A stretch of DNA of 55,637 nt from Planctomycetota bacterium (GTDB lineage: Bacteria > Planctomycetota > JAJSAM01 > JAJVHW01): NCBI GenBank assembly GCA_021414065.1, contig JAIOPE010000024.1:1-55637 (forward strand). Reading direction: 5' to 3'. Both the position numbers and the translations under genes were made by a program. Position 1 is the stretch's first letter. Each line of letters begins with the position of its first letter. Below, piece after piece: positions 42,997 through 54,522 of the stretch. The notes below the pieces were generated by a model. The model ran no database searches. It worked only from the letters and a program-made list of their open reading frames with translations, and was not told the DNA's origin.

Positions 42997-43341
42997 TCAA
43001 CGGGCGGCGGGCGGACTGCCGGGCGCATCACTGGGCGCATCACCGGGCAGCGCGGGCGGCGCCGTGTCGGCACGCAGGTTCGCGACGCGCCTTCTGTACT
43101 CGTCGCGGCGGCGCAGGTACTCCTCGCGACTCATGGCGGGTTCGGGCTCGCGCCCGGCCATCACTTCCTCGTGGATGCGCGTGAGGAACGGGATGCACCA
43201 GCCGCAGCCGGTGCCCGCCGAGAGGCACTGCGAGATGAGCGAAACCACCCGTGGACGCTCGCGCTTGACGTAGCGGATCACCTTCGCGCGGGAAACGTGG
43301 AAGCAGACACAGAGCTCGTCTTCGACGTGGTGACCGTGCAT
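42997..43341 (-). CDS. BFD-like [2Fe-2S]-binding domain protein
   Basis: 114 residues, ATG at 43341. Cys11, Cys13, Cys46 and Cys49 (ELCVCFHVS and GTGCGWC) have the C-x-C, 32 residues, C-x2-C spacing of bacterioferritin-associated ferredoxin domains. The C-terminal 55 residues are a charged helix and a Pro/Ala tail. BFD releases iron from bacterioferritin; stand-alone BFD-like domains also act as electron carriers. No bacterioferritin gene is in the window. It diverges from the TPR-methyltransferase gene. Confidence 0.83.
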   Translation of the reverse strand: MHGHHVEDELCVCFHVSRAKVIRYVKRERPRVVSLISQCLSAGTGCGWCIPFLTRIHEEVMAGREPEPAMSREEYLRRRDEYRRRVANLRADTAPPALPGDAPSDAPGSPPAAR

Positions 43342-43434
43342 TCGGGACCGAAGGCTACACGCGCGGCGTGGGGCGCGGCAGTTGCCGTGGACGGCGCAGG
43401 TTCGGCTGCGAGTTGCGTGTACGATCCGCAGTGC

Positions 43435-44454
43435 ATGGGTTTCCTCGACCGACTCACCGGGCGCCGCGACGAACCGCGGGGCGACGCCGTGGCCCCCCTC
43501 GTCGCCGCCGTCGTGCGATCGCCCGAGGACGCCGCGGCGCACCTCGCGCTGGGGCGCGCACTGCTGGCAGATGGGCGCGTCGATGCAGCGCTCGCGGTCA
43601 CGCGGAGCGCGCATTCGCTCGGCGCCGGCGACGCCGCCGCGTTCGAACTGCTCGCGCGCGCGTGGGCCGCTGCGGGCCACGTCGGACCGGCAGCGGACGC
43701 GTTGCGAATTGCGTGCTCGCTCGGCGCGGACGGTCGGGCGGCCGCCGCCGCCGCACAGGCGGCGGCGACCCGATGGGGCGGAGCCGACCCGCTCGTCCGC
43801 CGCGAGTCGAACACCTACCACCGCGTGCGCTCGCTCGCCGACCACCTGACCGCGGCGTTCCCCGGCGACGACTCGTTCTCCGTGCTCGACGTCGGCGGCG
43901 GACTCGGACTGCTCTGCCAGTTCCTGCCGCGTGCGCGCTACTGCCTGGTCGAACCGTCCGTGAACGGGCTCTCCTCGCCGCCGCTGCCGTTCGCTCCGAG
44001 GTCGTTCGATGCGGTCGTCTCGTGCCACGTGTTCGAGCACGTGCCGCCCACGGACCGCGAGGCGTTCCTCGATGCGCTTTGCGCGGCAGCGCGCCGCCGT
44101 GTCGTGCTCCTGAACCCGTTCCACGAGGAGCGCACGTCGCCCGAGGAGCGCCTCCGGCTCGTCATCGAGTTGACCGATGCGAAGTGGGCGAAGGAGCACC
44201 TTTCGTGCTCGCTTCCGAAGCCGACCGACGTGCTCGCATACGCGGAGCGACGGGGGCTCCGCGCCACCGTGTCTCCGAACTCGGGGATCGCTGCGGGCCT
44301 GGCACTGTACTTCGCCGGTCACTACGCACGACTGGCCGGCCGCGACACGGAGTGGGCGCGGGCGCAGGAGTTCTTCAACACCCGGTTGCGCGCGGCGACC
44401 GATCACGTCGAATTCCCGGCGGCGCTGCTCGTGGACCTCGAACTCCCGGCGTGA
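43435..44454 (+). CDS. TPR/SAM-dependent methyltransferase (Methyltransf_11-like)
   Basis: 339 residues from the ATG at 43435; the frame is open upstream but over the BFD promoter region. Residues of about 25-110 are TPR-like Ala-rich helices (AAHLALGRALLADGRVDAAL). The catalytic domain has motif I (VLDVGGGLGLLCQFL), a post-I acidic YCLVEPS and FDAVVSCHVFEHVPPTDRE, the type seen in enzymes acting on glycans or small metabolites. The substrate is unknown. Confidence 0.8.
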   Translation: MGFLDRLTGRRDEPRGDAVAPLVAAVVRSPEDAAAHLALGRALLADGRVDAALAVTRSAHSLGAGDAAAFELLARAWAAAGHVGPAADALRIACSLGADGRAAAAAAQAAATRWGGADPLVRRESNTYHRVRSLADHLTAAFPGDDSFSVLDVGGGLGLLCQFLPRARYCLVEPSVNGLSSPPLPFAPRSFDAVVSCHVFEHVPPTDREAFLDALCAAARRRVVLLNPFHEERTSPEERLRLVIELTDAKWAKEHLSCSLPKPTDVLAYAERRGLRATVSPNSGIAAGLALYFAGHYARLAGRDTEWARAQEFFNTRLRAATDHVEFPAALLVDLELPA

Positions 44455-44483
44455 TCGTTAGCGCCGGTCGATCGCGGCGCGCT

Positions 44484-46301
44484 TCACTCGACGACGAAGT
44501 ACTCCTTGATCCGGTCCCGCACTTCGCCGCCCGCGTCCGTGAGGTCCACGCCCTCGCGGAACAGCTTGGCTTCCTTCTCGAGTCCGAGCTCCTTCGCGAG
44601 GATCGCGAGGAAGAGGTTGTCCTCCGGGCGACTCTGCGATAGGCGCTTCTTCGCGACGTAGTGGAAGAAGTCGTCGGGTTTGACCTCGCTCCACGCGATC
44701 GAGCCTGCCTTGCCGCCGGCGTCTGTCACGAGTCCTGAGGACGAGACCTTCGTGATCTGTTCGGAAGGGCCGGCCGTGGCCTTGATCTTCTGAGCGGACA
44801 CGGGCGACGACTGGAGGGCGCTGTTCAGCTTCGTCTCGAAGTTCTTCGCGAGGAACTCGAGGCGCGTTCCCTTCCGCGTCCACTCCTTCGCGGGTGTGCC
44901 CTCGGGGGCTCCGATCCGGTTGACGCGCGTCGCCGCGCCCTCGAAGTCCCACGCGGCGATGCGCTTCGGGATCTCCTCGAGTTGGCGGTTCCTCGCCTCT
45001 TCGCGCTCCTTCCGATCGCGGTCGTCCTTCGCCTTCTGCTCGTCGTCGGCCTTCTTCTTCGAAAGGGCGACGTCGGCCTGGCCGTGCTTGTCGGCCGCCT
45101 TCCTGCCCCACTCGGTGCCGCTGAACTCGCGCTCGATCTGCGCCCAGCGCTTCGACTGACCGGCCAGGTCCTGCGCGTTCTCGGACGACCAGCGGTCGGC
45201 GTCCATGTAGGCCTTCTTCGCCTGCTCGGCCGGGTCGACCACCGGCGCCGGCGTGCCGCCGGTGCTCCCGGCGCCGACGCCGGGTGGCTTGACCGGCGGG
45301 GTCCGCGGTTCGTCCTTCTGGTTCAGGAAGACGAGGAGGAGCACCACGAGCACCACGCCGCCGGCCGCCGCCATGAGCATGGGGCCCTGCGACTTCTTGC
45401 CGCCGCGGACCGGGGCGCCGCGACGTCCGCCACCCTGCTTCTTCTCCCGGTGGGGCTCGTCCACGAGCGGTTCGAGCATCTCGACGACTTCCGTCGCGCT
45501 CGGGCGGTAGCCCTTCGCCTTGACGAGCAGCTTCGCCATGACCGTGTCGTACTTCGAGCCCACGTCGGGCTTCACCTTCGACGCCGGCACGAGTTCCTGG
45601 TTCACCTGCGCCGCGAGGATCTCCTTCACCGAGTTCCCCGTGAACGGGTGCTTCCCGGTGAGCATCTGGTAGAAGCTCACGCCCAGGGCGTAGATGTCGC
45701 TCCGGTCGTCGATCTGCTTGCCCTGCGCGGCTTCGGGCGACATGTAGAGCGGCGTGCCGACTCGGTTCGTCGCGCCCCGCGCAGCCAGGCCGAAGTCCAC
45801 GACCTTCACGGTGTCCGTCTTCCGGTCCACGATGAAGTTCGCGGGCTTGATGTCGCGGTGGACGAGGTCGTTCTCGTGCGCGGCCTCGAGCGCGCGGGCG
45901 ACGTCGAGCGCCACCTTTGCCGCGCGCTTCGCCGGCAGGGCGCCCCCGTCGTCGATCTGGTCCTGAACGGTGTCGCCGTCCACCAACTCCATCAGGATGC
46001 AGAGGTGGCCCTGGTCCTCCGCCACGTCGAACACCTTGACGATGTTCTCGTGGTCGAGCTTCGCGATCGCTTTCGCCTCCTCGAGGAACCGCGCGCGGCT
46101 CTCCTCGTCGGCGGACTTGTCCACGCCGAGCACTTTCAGCGCGATGTCCTTCTCCAGGGGCTTGTACCGGGCTCGGTACACGCTCGACGTCGCACCCCGC
46201 CCGATGCGGGCGCCGATCACGCAGCGGGCGATCGTCTTGCCGTAGAGCGGGTGCTTCTTCGGCAGCGGAGCGGGGATTGGGGCTGGTTCGGGGGCGGGCA
46301 T
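44484..46301 (-). CDS. Membrane-anchored Ser/Thr protein kinase
   Basis: 605 residues from the ATG at 46301. Kinase domain at about 25-280: glycine loop [15 protein letters not shown], Lys56 in [15 protein letters not shown] (148-155), DFGLA (169-173) and [10 protein letters not shown] basic linker, one membrane helix (307-327) and an outer region with an Ala/Lys/Glu-rich coiled coil (about 400-430) follow. The last 180 residues are helical with no recognised sensor fold. It lacks PASTA repeats. It is divergent from clpC, sharing a 216-bp upstream region. Confidence 0.92.
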   Translation of the reverse strand: MPAPEPAPIPAPLPKKHPLYGKTIARCVIGARIGRGATSSVYRARYKPLEKDIALKVLGVDKSADEESRARFLEEAKAIAKLDHENIVKVFDVAEDQGHLCILMELVDGDTVQDQIDDGGALPAKRAAKVALDVARALEAAHENDLVHRDIKPANFIVDRKTDTVKVVDFGLAARGATNRVGTPLYMSPEAAQGKQIDDRSDIYALGVSFYQMLTGKHPFTGNSVKEILAAQVNQELVPASKVKPDVGSKYDTVMAKLLVKAKGYRPSATEVVEMLEPLVDEPHREKKQGGGRRGAPVRGGKKSQGPMLMAAAGGVVLVVLLLVFLNQKDEPRTPPVKPPGVGAGSTGGTPAPVVDPAEQAKKAYMDADRWSSENAQDLAGQSKRWAQIEREFSGTEWGRKAADKHGQADVALSKKKADDEQKAKDDRDRKEREEARNRQLEEIPKRIAAWDFEGAATRVNRIGAPEGTPAKEWTRKGTRLEFLAKNFETKLNSALQSSPVSAQKIKATAGPSEQITKVSSSGLVTDAGGKAGSIAWSEVKPDDFFHYVAKKRLSQSRPEDNLFLAILAKELGLEKEAKLFREGVDLTDAGGEVRDRIKEYFVVE

Positions 46302-46517
46302 CGTCGGCCCAAGGTACCGGGGAAACGGGCCGGCTGCGAGAGCCGGAGCGCCGTCGTGTGCCGTGAAGGCGCGGACTGCCGGAGGCGCCGACATTCCGGC
46401 AGGCGCAGCTTCCGGTGGTCCGTCCCTGGGCATTCGGTCCCGCCGTGGGATAGGCTCCTGCCTTCGCTCGTGCCGTCGGCACGCCGTTCGCCAAGCGACC
46501 GGACTGGAGGACCCTGC
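46302..46517. promoter_or_regulatory. Divergent kinase/clpC upstream region with several hairpins
   Basis: Hairpins: CCGGCT/AGCCGG (46330-46346), CTGCCGGA/TCCGGCAG (46376-46402) and GTGCC/GGCAC (46470-46482). The second, with an 8-bp stem, is the strongest. No CIRCE element or CtsR heptad repeat was seen, so clpC control differs from the Firmicute model. A -10-like GGATAGGCT lies near 46448-46456 without a good -35. Confidence 0.4.
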
Positions 46518-49124
<2,607 letters not shown>

Positions 49125-49155
49125 TGCCCCAGGCGCCCGCCGCACGGACGATCGC

Positions 49156-49290
49156 ATGACGCACGACGAACCTCCCGGCTCGCCGGATCCGGTCCGTCGT
49201 GCCGTTGTGTCGGATTCCCCTGCTGCACGACGGTGGCAACTGCCGTTGTGCGGTGGGGTCTTCGTGGCCCGTCGAGCGCGGCCGCGGTAG
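49156..49290 (+). CDS. Possible 44-residue open frame after clpC
   Basis: Starts at an ATG 31 bases after clpC and stops 11 bases before the next gene. The peptide (MTHDEPPGSPDPVRRAVVSD, then an Arg-rich end) matches no family known to me, and no ribosome site precedes it. It may be chance; it is listed because it fills the gap between two genes. Confidence 0.12.
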   Translation: MTHDEPPGSPDPVRRAVVSDSPAARRWQLPLCGGVFVARRARPR

Positions 49291-49301
49291 ACCCCGATCC
49301 C

Positions 49302-50744
49302 ATGGAAGCGGACTGCCCTACCCGCGAGAGGCGCTGGATCCCCGTCGCTGCGTTCCTCTTTGCAGCGTCGCTGGGCGCAGCGTTCTTCCTGCACGTCCGG
49401 TTCTTCAACGACGACTCCCTCATCACCATTCGGTACGCGGAGAACCTCGCGGGCGGCCGCGGGTTGTCCTACAACGCCGGCGAACGCGTCCTGGGCACGA
49501 CGACTCCACTCTGGGCGCTCTTCCTGGCCGGCGTCTCCGCGTTGGGCATTCCGGTCGTTCCGGCTGCGACCTGGGTCGGCGTCGCAGCCTTCGGGTGGAC
49601 CGCCGCGGTCAGCGTGCTGCTGCTGCGTCGCCGGGGCGTCGGCCTCGGTGGGCAGTTGCTCGTCGCTCTTCTGGTCGCGACGTCTCCGACGCTGCTCACG
49701 TGGGCGGGCGCCGGCATGGAGACATCGCTCTACGTGGCCCTGCTCGCCACGTTCCTCTGGCTGTTCGAGAGCGGCCGGTTCGTCGCGTTGGGGTTCCTCG
49801 GCGGTGCGATGGTGCTCACCCGCCCCGACTCCGGACTCGTTCTCGCGGCGGCGGCGGTCCTCGAGACCGCACGTGCGCGTTCGCTTCGGACGTTCCTCAA
49901 GGTCGTTCCCGGCTTCGCCGCCGTGGTTGCGCCGTGGGCTGTCGGCGCCTCGCTCTACTTCGGTACGGCACTTCCGAACAGCGGATTCGCAAAGCGGTTG
50001 CAGGTCGAGGACTGGGGCACGTTCGTCGCTGCGCTCGGCCAGGCGCTGTGGGCCGTGGGCCCGCTGCTTCCCGTCGCGTTCGTGGGCTTCATCGGGTCTG
50101 GGTTGAAGCCGAAGACAGCGCTGCCGACGCTCGCCCTGCTGGCGATCGTGAGCGGGATGCACTTCGGCGGTCTTCCCGGCTGTGGGTGGTACGTGGCGGC
50201 ACCGATGTACCTCGTGGTGCTCCTCGCGGCCGACGGCGCGTCATCGGTCGTGGCTCGCTTCGCACCAGCCGCCGGTGGACTCGGAGTTGCGGTGTCGGCG
50301 GCGATGCTCGTGTCGCCGGTGATCGGTCACGTGCGGTTGGCGCGCGAGGCCCACGATCTCAAGATCTCGCAGTCGCAGGTCGATCGGTGTCACGGGCGCG
50401 TGGGGACTTGGCTGCGAGAGCACGCGCCGTCGGACGTGTCCGTCGGCGTGGACAACATCGGCTACATCGGATACCGATCCGGCCTTCGCGTGGTGGACAT
50501 GCTCGGACTCGTACAGTCGGAGACGTCGGCCGCGATCGCTGCAGGCGAGCGGGACTACGCGTTGCGGCACCACCGCCCGGAGCTTGTGGCCATGTGGGTT
50601 GGGCGTGGCAGCACGTGGAAGTACGTTCCCGACGCGCAGTGGTTCGCGGACAACGGCTACAAGGTCGTGTTCGAGGCGCCCCTCTACGACGACAAGCGAA
50701 TGCCGGCCTACACCGTGTTCTCACGCATCGAGCTGCCACGATGA
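49302..50744 (+). CDS. GT-C-like multi-pass membrane glycosyltransferase
   Basis: 480 residues from the ATG at 49302, about ten membrane helices. The first outer loop has FFNDDSLITIRYAENLAGG with the double-acidic motif of GT-C polyprenol-sugar-dependent transferases. RVLGTTTPLWALFLAG follows as in AftB/ArnT-like proteins. The last 120 residues are soluble (SVGVDNIGYIGYRSGLRVVDM). It probably attaches a sugar to a lipid-linked or exported glycan outside the cytoplasm. Coupled to the ABC exporter gene after it (ATGA). Confidence 0.75.
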   Translation: MEADCPTRERRWIPVAAFLFAASLGAAFFLHVRFFNDDSLITIRYAENLAGGRGLSYNAGERVLGTTTPLWALFLAGVSALGIPVVPAATWVGVAAFGWTAAVSVLLLRRRGVGLGGQLLVALLVATSPTLLTWAGAGMETSLYVALLATFLWLFESGRFVALGFLGGAMVLTRPDSGLVLAAAAVLETARARSLRTFLKVVPGFAAVVAPWAVGASLYFGTALPNSGFAKRLQVEDWGTFVAALGQALWAVGPLLPVAFVGFIGSGLKPKTALPTLALLAIVSGMHFGGLPGCGWYVAAPMYLVVLLAADGASSVVARFAPAAGGLGVAVSAAMLVSPVIGHVRLAREAHDLKISQSQVDRCHGRVGTWLREHAPSDVSVGVDNIGYIGYRSGLRVVDMLGLVQSETSAAIAAGERDYALRHHRPELVAMWVGRGSTWKYVPDAQWFADNGYKVVFEAPLYDDKRMPAYTVFSRIELPR

Positions 50745-51559
50745 GTCAGTCCGCCGCTGACGATCGTGCGTCGCTCGTGGCACGCATTCGCGGCGTCTTC
50801 GCCCGTCGTGAACTGCTCGCCGCACTCACGCACCGTGAGGTGCAGGTTCGGTACAAGCAGGCCGCGCTCGGCATGGCGTGGGCGGTGTTTCTCCCGCTCT
50901 CGCTGATGGTCGTCTTCACGATCGTCCGGCGCGGCTCGGGCGCGCGCGACGACGGCCTGCCCTACGCAGTGTGGTCGTACACCGGTCTCCTCGCGTGGAC
51001 GCTCCACCAGACCGCGCTGAAGGGGTGCGTCGCCACGCTCGTGACCAACCGGAACCTGCTCCAGAAGGTCTACTTCCCGCGCGAACTCTTCCCCCTGGCG
51101 AAGATCGGCGCGGCGCTCGTGGACTTCTCGGTCGGGCTGGTCGTACTCGTCGGCCTGATGGCGTGGAAGGGCGTTCCCTTCCACACTTCGATGGCGCTTC
51201 TCCCGATGGTCGTCGGCGTGCACCTGCTGCTCCTGCTCGGCGTCGGCCTCCTGCTCTCGGCCGCGAACCTCTTCTTCCGCGACGTGCAGTACGTGTTCGA
51301 CGTGCTCGTGCTCGTGTGGATGTTCTCCTCGCCGGTGTTCGTCGAGACGGCCGGCAAGCTGGTCGTCGGCGGCATCGACGTCTTCACGGTCTTGAACCCG
51401 ATGTACCCCATTCTCGAGGCGTACCGCGACGTGCTGCTGCGCGGCGGACTCCGGGATCCGCAGCACTTCGTCCTCGGGGCTGCGATCGCGGGGCTCTGGT
51501 TCGTGGCTGGACTCGCGTTCTTCGCGAAGGCTGAACCCAAGTTCGCGGAGCGCGCATGA
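50741..51559 (+). CDS. ABC-2 type polysaccharide export permease, Wzm-like
   Basis: 272 residues; its ATG overlaps the GT-C stop and its stop overlaps the ATPase start (both ATGA). The N-terminal amphipathic part reads LLAALTHREVQVRYKQAALGMAWAV, the hallmark of Wzm/TagG/KpsM-type permeases. Six membrane helices follow, with FPRELFPLAKIGAALVDF and NPMYPILEAYRDVLLRG between them. It forms the export channel with the ATPase encoded next. Confidence 0.92.
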   Translation: MSQSAADDRASLVARIRGVFARRELLAALTHREVQVRYKQAALGMAWAVFLPLSLMVVFTIVRRGSGARDDGLPYAVWSYTGLLAWTLHQTALKGCVATLVTNRNLLQKVYFPRELFPLAKIGAALVDFSVGLVVLVGLMAWKGVPFHTSMALLPMVVGVHLLLLLGVGLLLSAANLFFRDVQYVFDVLVLVWMFSSPVFVETAGKLVVGGIDVFTVLNPMYPILEAYRDVLLRGGLRDPQHFVLGAAIAGLWFVAGLAFFAKAEPKFAERA

Positions 51560-52773
51560 ACTCCGCCGCCAGACCGGTCGTCTTCGACCACGTGACGAAG
51601 GGTTTCCGCAAGGGCTCCGCCCAGGGATCGCTCCGCGACGCGATCACGGGCCTCTTCGGGCGAAGCGCCGCGGTTTCGCAGGAGTTCCTGGCTCTCGACG
51701 ACGTTTCGTTCGACGTCGCACAGGGCGAGGCGCTCGGGGTGATCGGGCCGAACGGCTCGGGCAAGAGCACCACCCTGAAACTCCTCACGGGCATTCTCGT
51801 GCCGGACCGGGGCCGCGTGCGAGTCGACGGGCGCGTCGCCCCACTGATCGAGGTGGGGGCTGGATTCCACCCGGACCTGACCGGGCGCGAGAACATCCAC
51901 CTGAACGCGGCGATCAGCGGAATGTCGAAGGGCGACATCCGGCAGCACTTCGACGCCATCGTCGCCTTCAGCGGGATCGAGTCGTTCCTGGACACTCCCG
52001 TGAAGCGATACAGCTCGGGCATGTACATGCGGCTCGGGTTCTCCATCGCCGCGCACATTCCTTCGGAAGTCCTGCTCGTGGACGAGGTGCTCGCCGTCGG
52101 CGACGTCGGGTTCCGGGCGCGGTGCATCGAGCGCATGCAGCAACTGAAACGGGAAGGGCGGACGATCCTGTTCGTCTCGCACAGCACGTATCAGGTGCGC
52201 AGCCTCTGCGACCGCGTCGTCTACCTCGTGAACGGTAAGAAGGAGTTCGACGGCGACGTCGTCGAGGGCACGCGGCGGTACGAGCAGGATGTGATGAAGG
52301 GCGCCGTCGGCGAGCGCGCTGCGACCGGGAAGTCCGCGGGCGACGCGCCGGTCGCCATCCAAGAGGCGCGCCTCTGTCGCGACGCCGGCGACGAAGGTGT
52401 GATCATCGCTCCCGGCGACCCCCTTGAGGTGCTCGTGCGGTACCGGCTCGAGCGAGCGATGCCGTCGGCACCCGTGCTCTCCCTCGCGTTGCTCCGCGGC
52501 GACGGCGTGACGGCGTGCGTGCTCAATACGCGCGAACAGGGCCTCGCGCTCGACGCGTCGCCTGGAGTGCACACGGTTCGCGCCCGGTTCGATTCGATCC
52601 CTCTGGTTCCCGGCAAGTTCAGTGTCGAGACGCTGCTCTGGGACGCCGAGATGGTCGTCGTGCTGGACCAGATCACGGCCGGCGGGTTCGAAGTGCGCAG
52701 CGAGGACCGGAAACCGATCAATCGGCCCGGCGTCTTCACCCCGCAGGGTTCGTTCACGCGCGGCGAGGGATGA
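51556..52773 (+). CDS. Polysaccharide ABC exporter ATPase, Wzt-like with C-terminal domain
   Basis: 405 residues. Walker A IGPNGSGKST, signature YSSGMYMRLGFSIAAH, Walker B VLLVDEVLAVGD and H-loop FVSHS are typical of Wzt/TagH/KpsT ATPases. Residues of about 265-400 form the extra beta domain found in Wzt proteins that recognise the modified end of the O-antigen before export (GDPLEVLVRYRLE, SPGVHTVRARF). Presence of this domain implies that the exported glycan carries a terminal modification, which could involve the sulfo- or methyltransferases of the window (inference). Confidence 0.92.
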   Translation: MNSAARPVVFDHVTKGFRKGSAQGSLRDAITGLFGRSAAVSQEFLALDDVSFDVAQGEALGVIGPNGSGKSTTLKLLTGILVPDRGRVRVDGRVAPLIEVGAGFHPDLTGRENIHLNAAISGMSKGDIRQHFDAIVAFSGIESFLDTPVKRYSSGMYMRLGFSIAAHIPSEVLLVDEVLAVGDVGFRARCIERMQQLKREGRTILFVSHSTYQVRSLCDRVVYLVNGKKEFDGDVVEGTRRYEQDVMKGAVGERAATGKSAGDAPVAIQEARLCRDAGDEGVIIAPGDPLEVLVRYRLERAMPSAPVLSLALLRGDGVTACVLNTREQGLALDASPGVHTVRARFDSIPLVPGKFSVETLLWDAEMVVVLDQITAGGFEVRSEDRKPINRPGVFTPQGSFTRGEG

Positions 52774-54440
52774 CGGGCCCGGTCGCGCCGCGGACTCCGC
52801 CGGCACACGCGTGGATCGCCGCGACGGTGATCGCGTTCGTCGCGGCTGCTGTCCACGCGGTCACCAACCGCGGCGAGATTCTCCACGGACTCTCCGACGA
52901 GTCGCTGCTGGTGCCGTTGGCGCGCAAGGCATGGAATCCGCAGCTCTACGCGGGCGACGCTTGGCTCTCGCTCGCGGAGCAGGTCTTCTCCAGGACGTAC
53001 TCGTTCCTGTTCGGCGCGGTCTTGGAGGTCGCCGACGATCCGGTCGTGGCGATGCGCGTACTCGCGCTGCCCTTCCACATCGTGTTCCTCGCCGGATCCT
53101 ATCGCCTCGTGGAAGCGGTGCGCGGCCGGGGTGCCGCGCTCAGCGCGACGATCGCGCTCGCGATGCTGCCGTCGATCCTCTCGTTGGCCGGGCACGTTGC
53201 GGCAGGGCCGCTGGCAGCGGGCGCCGCTCTGCCCCGCGACCTCGTGTTCGCGCTGATCCCGTGGCTGTTCATCGCGCGCGACGCCGCGTCGGAGGCGATG
53301 CATGGCCGCCTTGCACGCAGGGCCGCGCTCTTCTTCGCCCTCGGCCTCCTCGCGAATCTGCACCCTCTCACGGCGATCCACGTTGCCGCGCTCTTCGTCC
53401 TGCTCGACGTGATGCGGCCGCATCCAGGCGGTCTTCGCGCGGTCGGAGTCGCAGTCGCTGTCGCCGGTGCAGCGTTCGCCGTCGGCGCGCTCCCGTTCGT
53501 GGCGCAGTGGCTCGCGTACCCACGAACTCCCGGCGTCGTTCCGCGCGAGCTCGTGCTCTGGCGGGTCGGCGGGATCGGAGCCGACACGCCGTCGATCTGG
53601 ATGGCACGGATCGAGCTCCAGTTGTTCGTCGTCGCTTCGGCGTGCGTGCTCGGACGCGGGCGGCCGGACCCCGCGCGCCGCGCGCTGCGGACCGCCGCGC
53701 TCGTGGCGCTGGTGCTCGCGGCGCTCGGCCCCGTCTTCAACATGGTCGTGGCCGGAATCCAGTTCGATCGGCTGACGCGCGTGGCGCTCTGGATCGCTGC
53801 GCTGCTCTGGGCGGCGGAACTACCCGGTGCCCTGCGGGCTCGCGATCGCGTGGCGCTCGCGCTGGCGATCGCCCTCGTCCTGACGGGCGTCCATGGCCGT
53901 ACGCTCATGCGCACCGTGGCGGCGGCGAACCGCGGTTCGATCGAGTGGGTCGCCCGCCGGATCGAGTTGCGCGTCGGCATCGCGGAGCCCGTGAAGCCGG
54001 ACCTGCTCCCCGACCGCCCGCGACCGGGGGAACCGTCGATCGACGCCGCCCGCGCGGCGGCGTTCCTCGACGTCTGCGCATGGTTCCGCCGCCTCACGGG
54101 GCCCGTCGTTCCTCCCGCCTGGTGGATGCCCCCACTGGTCGCCGTCCCGCCCGAGGACTTCGGAGCGTTCCGCGCCTACTCGGGGTGCGGCGCGGTCGTC
54201 ACCAAGAAGGAGGGCGGCTTCGCGCTGAGTTTCCTCGGCGGTCGCGGCAACGACTGGTTCGCGGAGTACGGCGCGGCTGTCGGGGCGTGGTCGGCGACGA
54301 ACCCGATCGCCCGCGACGTCCTCGGGAAGTCCCGCGGCGTCCGCTGGGCGGTGCTCGACGCGGATCAGGAGGCGCCCGCGAGCTGGACCGAAGTCCACCG
54401 CGCCCCCCCGTACCGCGTCTTCCGGACGTCGGCGGAGTAG
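52770..54440 (+). CDS. Large multi-pass membrane protein of the export cluster
   Basis: 556 residues; the ATG overlaps the ATPase stop (ATGA). About ten membrane helices are followed by a soluble tail of about 170 residues (PVVPPAWWMPPLVAVPPEDF, NDWFAEYGAAVGAWSAT). The first loop (LSDESLLVPLARKAWNPQLYAGDAW) is acidic and of the kind seen in GT-C-like or DUF6798-type proteins. No family is certain. Coupling to the exporter suggests a part in glycan assembly or modification. Confidence 0.65.
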   Translation: MTGPVAPRTPPAHAWIAATVIAFVAAAVHAVTNRGEILHGLSDESLLVPLARKAWNPQLYAGDAWLSLAEQVFSRTYSFLFGAVLEVADDPVVAMRVLALPFHIVFLAGSYRLVEAVRGRGAALSATIALAMLPSILSLAGHVAAGPLAAGAALPRDLVFALIPWLFIARDAASEAMHGRLARRAALFFALGLLANLHPLTAIHVAALFVLLDVMRPHPGGLRAVGVAVAVAGAAFAVGALPFVAQWLAYPRTPGVVPRELVLWRVGGIGADTPSIWMARIELQLFVVASACVLGRGRPDPARRALRTAALVALVLAALGPVFNMVVAGIQFDRLTRVALWIAALLWAAELPGALRARDRVALALAIALVLTGVHGRTLMRTVAAANRGSIEWVARRIELRVGIAEPVKPDLLPDRPRPGEPSIDAARAAAFLDVCAWFRRLTGPVVPPAWWMPPLVAVPPEDFGAFRAYSGCGAVVTKKEGGFALSFLGGRGNDWFAEYGAAVGAWSATNPIARDVLGKSRGVRWAVLDADQEAPASWTEVHRAPPYRVFRTSAE

Positions 54441-54522
54441 GCTCCCAGGCTCGAAACGATCCCGGACCCCGCTTCGTCCGTTGACGGTGGGGCGGCAGTT
54501 CCTGCGACCGGAGAGAGACGAC

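Noticed and set aside
46302..46517. CIRCE or CtsR operator upstream of clpC
   Set aside because: Neither the TTAGCACTC inverted repeat nor a CtsR heptad repeat is present.
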